Assembly: GCF_028453695.1 (NCBI RefSeq)
Contig: NC_135773.1
Location: forward strand, 1,054,001-1,118,000
Direction of reading: 5' to 3'
Length of the DNA: 64,000 nt
Origin: Augochlora pura
Lineage: Eukaryota > Arthropoda > Insecta > Hymenoptera > Halictidae
Shown: positions 59,574 through 64,000 of the stretch, in pieces
How the letters are laid out: each line of letters begins with the position of its first letter
Position numbering within the stretch: the stretch's first letter is position 1
The notes under the pieces: generated by a model
Told to the model about the DNA's origin: nothing
Database searches by the model: none
Seen by the model: only the letters and a program-made list of their open reading frames with translations
Made by a program: the position numbers and the translations under genes

Positions 59574-59657
59574 CGGATATATCCGTGTTCGAACGACCGC
59601 CGGATATATCCGTCATTCACGCGATGATCTCTGAGTGCGATCGCCGGATATATCCGG
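59574..59657. repeat. Three CGGATATATCCG palindromes (family B remnant)
   Basis: Palindromes at 59574-59585, 59601-59612 and 59644-59657, the last a perfect 14-bp CCGGATATATCCGG. ATTCACGCGATGA (59615-59627) is shared with the family B copy at 44691-44703. No CCCTTTCGG end is present nearby, so this is a decayed or rearranged piece of that family. Confidence 0.6.
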
Positions 59658-60735
59658 TATCTATATCTATAAAGTGTCTACAAGTGCCATCTGCAGTCTA
59701 TGATAAGTTCTTCGTTATCAGCGGGATATTTTTTGTTGATTTTACGGCATCGAAACAGATTACGTAATACACTTCAGACATCAAAAATAATCGTTTTCGA
59801 GAACATTATCGCTGTTAGGGGTGCTTCAATTTTAGGAATAAGTATTGTAATTTTTAATAATATTTGCTACAACTTTAGTAGAAAAAATCCAAAAGGTATA
59901 AAAATTCGCGTTCTTTTATAGTATATTGTCTTCTGTTTTACGTACTCTTTTTCTCAAGTGTTTGAATAATAATAATAATATCGCATCGGAAGTTCTAGTT
60001 CGTCAATTTCGAATCAGGGAGAAAAAGGTGTAAAATCGTGGTAGAAACGGGGCTTAAAGAGTCTAGACGGAGAGCGGGAGGAAATTCCTGTAATTTTCGG
60101 GGGGTCGAGTAAATTGCTGGGTCGAAGGGCCCGGCGAAATAATTCGGGATCGGTCTGTACAACAAAAGAGGCCGGCGGCGCGGGGCGAGCCGGCGGGCGC
60201 GCGCGGCTCGGTTATTGTTTCTAATTTAAAGCAACGATTTCCTGTCAGGCCGAGCAGAAACTAGACGGCGCGCCGCAGCGGCCCCGCCGTCGGTGTTCTC
60301 TCCCTTCTGTCATTCGTACGGTCTCCTCGTTCGTTTCCTCGTTCGTTCTTCGAAACGGGGTTACGTGGGTTACACAGGGTTAGCAATGCGTGCAGAATAC
60401 GCGTGGGCTTCCTTTGCATGTCGGTCAACGACTCTCTCGTCTCTCCGTTCCCGAGCTACGCGCCGAGACCACGGCTTCTGTGGAGACAACGCCGATTCCT
60501 CTGCGTTTACGTTCTATCTGTTCCGTGTCTCCTTGAAGCGCCGTGTCCGCCGCGCCGGCAAATTCGTCCGCGCCGGATCAAAACGCAAGAACGATCGTAA
60601 AACACTTGCTTTGCCACTCCTATTGTGCAGTTACTGCCAGTTAAAGAAGCATTTCTTGTTTTATTAATCCGCCGTTACGAGCTCCTTAACGTGCCTGCCG
60701 CTTGACTCATCGGTACTGGCTGCTCCAAAACTGGT
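59658..60735. other. Non-coding region
   Basis: AT-rich to about 60000, with ATA repeats near 59967-59980, then CpG-rich. The frame at 60293-60667 (124 codons) has no domain; TTTCCTGTCAG at about 60250 is a moderate acceptor without a following donor. Confidence 0.45.
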
Positions 60736-60982
60736 TTAACCATTTTAGTGCCAACCAAAATAGTCGCGGGTATTCGATCGAAGTACGCGAAACTTGTTTG
60801 ATGTAGTTCGATCAAGTTTTGAAAAGAAATTGCAATTTTGTAAAATCTCATAATTACCAAATTCAAGAGGGAAGGGGAAATAAGAAATGAAATTGTTATT
60901 TAGTAGAAATATTGAGATAACAATATTTTTTTTCAAAAGTAGCCAACAACGATATGTCGTTCTTTGGCACTAAGAGGGTTAA
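60736..60982. mobile_element. TTAA-flanked MITE with CCNTTTTAGTGCCAA ends
   Basis: The left end is TTAACCATTTTAGTGCCAA and the right end, reverse-complemented, is TTAACCCTCTTAGTGCCAA: 17 of 19 positions agree. TTAA on both sides (60736-60739 and 60979-60982). The interior is AT-rich with no transposase frame. A family separate from A, A' and B. Confidence 0.75.
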
Positions 60983-62109
60983 CGCGGCGCAAGCTTCGAT
61001 CAATTACGTGTCTTACAATTCTCTCTTTTGAACGAACCTGTACGAGTATGACGAACAGGAAAATTGAACCATTATTTTCGTAGCTGTTTATCGCGTTGGC
61101 CGGCGAGAGCGGCGAAGAGTATTTTCCAGATTTAGAGTATTTTCTAAAAAGCATAAATACGCGAAACACAAAAGTTTAGCTTCTTAAAAGGGCTCAAGGA
61201 AATTTCGCCTCTGCGCAATTATGACCGTCGATGCAGCTCAAGTTTCTGCTTCTGTGAAAAAGGGGGCACTTCTTTTCTACAAAATCTACATAATACTTGC
61301 CAGCGAAGCGAAGGCAGCCCGTCTGTCGCTAGCATAAAATTAGGCGGATACGAAGAAGTTTCGCCGTGAGGTTAGTTCGGGTTGCATACGAAAATAAGCG
61401 TGTAATTTTTCGGAGGGCGGCGAGGTGTACGCAGAATTGAGTCGCGAAGGGAAATTGCCGTTTCGTGTCATTGATCTCCCCTCCAAGAAGGGAGGAGGAG
61501 GAGGAGGAGGAGGAGGAGGAATCCGTTGAGCCGCGAAGTCGACTGCGAAAATTAGCAAAGGAGAAGGGAAGAAGAACGCGGATTCCCACTCGACTTTGCC
61601 GGCCGGTCGAATGACAATGAGGAGAAGCGTTGAATGGACACGAAGGCCCGGTGTATTTACGGGACGGCGGCGGCGGCGATCGCTGCGACGCCGGCGACGC
61701 GTTTTAAATACTCCCGGCGGCCGTGACTGCCAGGCGACGGCGTGCCACCAGAAAAAAAGCATTTTCTGTTCATTACCGGCAAAAGCGATCGCGCGAGCAC
61801 GCCGAACGTAATAGGCCAGTCGACGCGGGGCTGGTCGAGCTATTATTTTCTTTTTTACGACGTGATTACCGTCGCCTCCATCCTGCAGCTCAATTGGCCC
61901 ATCCGTGAAGTACTCTCTTTCACCATCTCACTCACTTACTCTCCCTCTCTCTCTCTCTCTTTCACTCGTTCTTTTCTCTTGGCAGCAGGAGCCAATTTCC
62001 AACGATCCGATTTTGTAGCGACCGGCAAGAAGAATCGTGGCGCGGCAAGAAAGAGGAGAGAGAGACAGAAAAATAGCGACCAGGGCCAAAGAGGGTGGAG
62101 AACGATACG
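60983..62109. other. Non-coding region
   Basis: Contains the GGA repeat at 61490-61521 and a CT run at 61940-61960. The 155-codon frame at 61742-62209 runs into the mariner remnant and has no domain. No gene is supported. Confidence 0.5.
61490..61521 (+). repeat. (GGA)10 microsatellite
   Basis: Ten GGA triplets, perfect. Potential two-tier G-quadruplex former. Confidence 0.95.
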
Positions 62110-62111
62110 TA

Positions 62112-62383
62112 TTAGGTTGTCCTATAAGTTTGAGCCGCGCTACGCTACGAGTGACTCTAAGTGGCTGTATTTATATAAATATGCAGCCTTATCTCTCAGC
62201 CATTTATGACATCGGTTTCAGTCGTCCCAGAGCTCTTTCAAAGTACGTTCCGTTGGTGACAGAGTCTCTTTTAAAATTTTGAGGGGTACAGCGATTATTA
62301 GGACCATCCGCAATTGGTTTAGAAAACGTAGAGCTGGCAATTTCGAGTTGAAAGATGAAGAAGAAACTTACGGGACACCCTAT
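62112..62383 (+). mobile_element. Mariner deletion derivative, 272 bp
   Basis: The left inverted repeat TTAGGTTGTCCTATAAGTTT and the right one, reverse-complemented ATAGGGTGTCCCGTAAGTTT, agree at 16 of 20 positions. TA target duplications lie at 62110-62111 and 62384-62385. Bases 62300-62365 still encode TIRNWFRKRRAGNFELKDE, the second helix-turn-helix region of mariner transposases (family pattern W-F-x-K-F-R-x-G-x-F-x-L-x-D-E). The catalytic DD34D domain is absent. The frame closes at the right terminus. It is an internally deleted, non-autonomous copy. Confidence 0.85.
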
Positions 62384-62427
62384 TAGAAAAGGACAAAGGT
62401 GATGCCGAGAGAGAAAGGGATAATGTC

Positions 62428-62429
<2 letters not shown>

Positions 62430-62467
<38 letters not shown>
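62430..62467 (+). repeat. (GA)n microsatellite
   Basis: Nineteen GA units starting about 45 bp right of the mariner remnant. Confidence 0.95.
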
Positions 62468-62468
<1 letters not shown>

Positions 62469-64000
62469 GGAGACAGGATCCCACGTAATTTCCACATTAT
62501 TAATCCGGCCAGAGCACTAGCGCATTCCCATTTGCGTTCGTTTCATCGCACATCCCGAGGATTTTGTTTAATAATCCCAAAGCTTGGCGAAGCACGGCTT
62601 ACTCGAGCCACTTCAGCATACATCCGAACTTGCTTCTGCGAAACAGCCGCGGGCCGGACCGGACCGCGCGACACGCTTTCTTCGGGGTCGCGAAATTAGT
62701 TGATAGAGATAACGGTTCCCTTGGTCGTCGTCGTCGTTCGCGGCCACCCCTCCCGTCTCGAGATAAACGAACGTTCCAACTAGGAGAACGGAGAGGATCT
62801 CCGCTGATGGGAAAAATTCGATACCCGATAAAGAGTTGCGACGGAACTACTTTGCAGTTTAATAGGCGACTTTGCTCGAGGCGCTCCCGCGAAAACTGAT
62901 GGTGTTGGGATAAACGGTGGTTCCGCAAGCTTGAGGCACTCGGATCCGGTGCTTTTCATTGCTAGTTTTTGAACTGCTAGTTTTTTCCCAGCGAATTATT
63001 TATCGTTCGCTTGTAAAACTTCTCTCGACAGAAGCTGCTTCGAATCCCCTCGCGCTTGATAATAATAAATTAACGAATCTGCCGGATCGACTTTTCGCGC
63101 GACAAAAATATTGATTGCAAACCCCCGCAGAAATCCCGGCGAAATAATAAATAAAGTTAAAAATAATATCGCGGATGTATCGAGGACAACGACCGCCGAG
63201 CATTCATATTTCGGGCTACGCGCGTTCAGCTTGATCCAACAAAAATACGCATTGTCGAATCGCGGCAGACGAGATGTATCCAGGTCAATTGCTCGGGCAA
63301 ATGGCGCACCCGCGCCGGCCAATATTTAATACACAATCTAATTACTGTCAAACCATTAATAGAATAAATATTTGAAGACCGATATCAATCTTCCGTGTTT
63401 GGCCAGGAATTATATTTAATCACGTTCCTCGAATCAGCAGGTTTGCCTAGAGCGTACGAGCAAAAAATTCCCATTTAGCGAACAACTAACGAATTATTGA
63501 CACGAGCAAATATAACTAGATTCGGCGCCTATGGAGAGCCTCGTTGCGAAACGAAATTCGGTTTTTGTTAAATATGGAGATCACTTTGCGGAATATTCGA
63601 ACAATCTAATATCGTTGGCAGCGAGCGCTGTGCTGTTTCCGCGTGGGTAGGCCTCTGCCGCGTGCAAATATTTCGCAAAGCTCGCGGCAGAGAAAAAGTG
63701 ATAACGCGAGCGGATCTTACAAAAGGATCTATCTCCCCGTTACAATATCCTCTAAGTGCTCCAACGATGCTGCATATAACGGCGCAGGCCTTTGGTATAC
63801 GCGTTCAACCCCGCGCATCCCTCGCCCACGAGTCGTTCCTCGCGAAAGTATAGCGCGGATGATTACGGTTTCGCACTTGATTCGCGGCGACACGGTTTTC
63901 CCGGGCGATTTTTTCGGAATCTACATTATTTCGGGAAATCTCGGCTATCTCTAGAAATGCGGGTACGAAAGAGTGCAGGCAGAGGTTTTCTTCACCGATT
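62468..64000. other. Non-coding region to the window edge
   Basis: Mixed composition; frames at 62564-63954 have no domain. No acceptor with an open exon was found to continue the plus-strand candidates. Confidence 0.5.

Noticed and set aside
1..64000. tRNA, snRNA, let-7, bantam, miR-1, miR-10 or similar RNA genes
   Set aside because: Scanned by eye for B-box GGTTCGANTCC and for the mature sequences of the common insect miRNAs; only partial B-box-like strings (for example near 26118) were found. A covariance-model search would be decisive.

Overview
The window looks like non-coding nuclear DNA of an insect, most likely a hymenopteran (ant or bee type). The reasons are: very high CpG content alternating with AT-rich blocks, many (GA)n/(CT)n, (GC)n and CGT microsatellites, no long open reading frame with recognisable domains, a mariner deletion derivative, and many short TTAA-flanked elements whose ends begin CCC, as in the piggyBac superfamily. 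Nothing bacterial is present: no operons, no ribosome binding sites and no rRNA or tRNA that I could recognise. The organism assignment is inference.

Most of the window reads as intron or intergenic sequence. Three things stand out as possible gene structure. (1) On the minus strand, at 4400/4401 and 20476/20477, a strong acceptor is fused directly to a donor-like GTGAG. Each has another donor-like site 81-86 nt further on. This is the layout of recursive (ratchet) splice sites in long insect introns. (2) On the plus strand at 55.5-56.07 kb there is a coherent 5' gene end: a donor, a 117-nt intron, an acceptor, an in-frame stop followed by an ATG, 48 codons with a glycine run, and a strong GTGAGT donor. 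(3) At 57.29-57.51 kb on the plus strand, a TATA box is followed by about 200 nt without ATG, then an ATG in good context and a GTAAGT donor after two codons. Both plus-strand coding pieces end in phase 0, so they could be alternative first exons of one gene running off the right edge.

Layout. 1-5 kb: plain DNA with the first minus-strand splice site. 5.4-7.9 kb: a TA-flanked element, a diverged tandem duplication, a MITE and a 9-bp minisatellite. 12-20 kb: a run of TTAA MITEs. 20.3-20.5 kb: the second splice site beside a (GA)n tract. 20.6-35.9 kb: mostly featureless, with a 32-bp minisatellite at 30.0-30.3 kb. 35.9-38.1 kb: a palindromic 19/9-bp array and a 58-bp minisatellite apparently expanded from inside a MITE. 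41-48.2 kb: a dense MITE cluster. 48-55 kb: sparse. 55.5-57.5 kb: the plus-strand gene candidates. 59-62.4 kb: palindrome cluster, another MITE and the mariner remnant.

All calls were made by eye. No database search, alignment or splice-site scoring was run. Coordinates of element ends are exact where terminal motifs are quoted; region entries are approximate.
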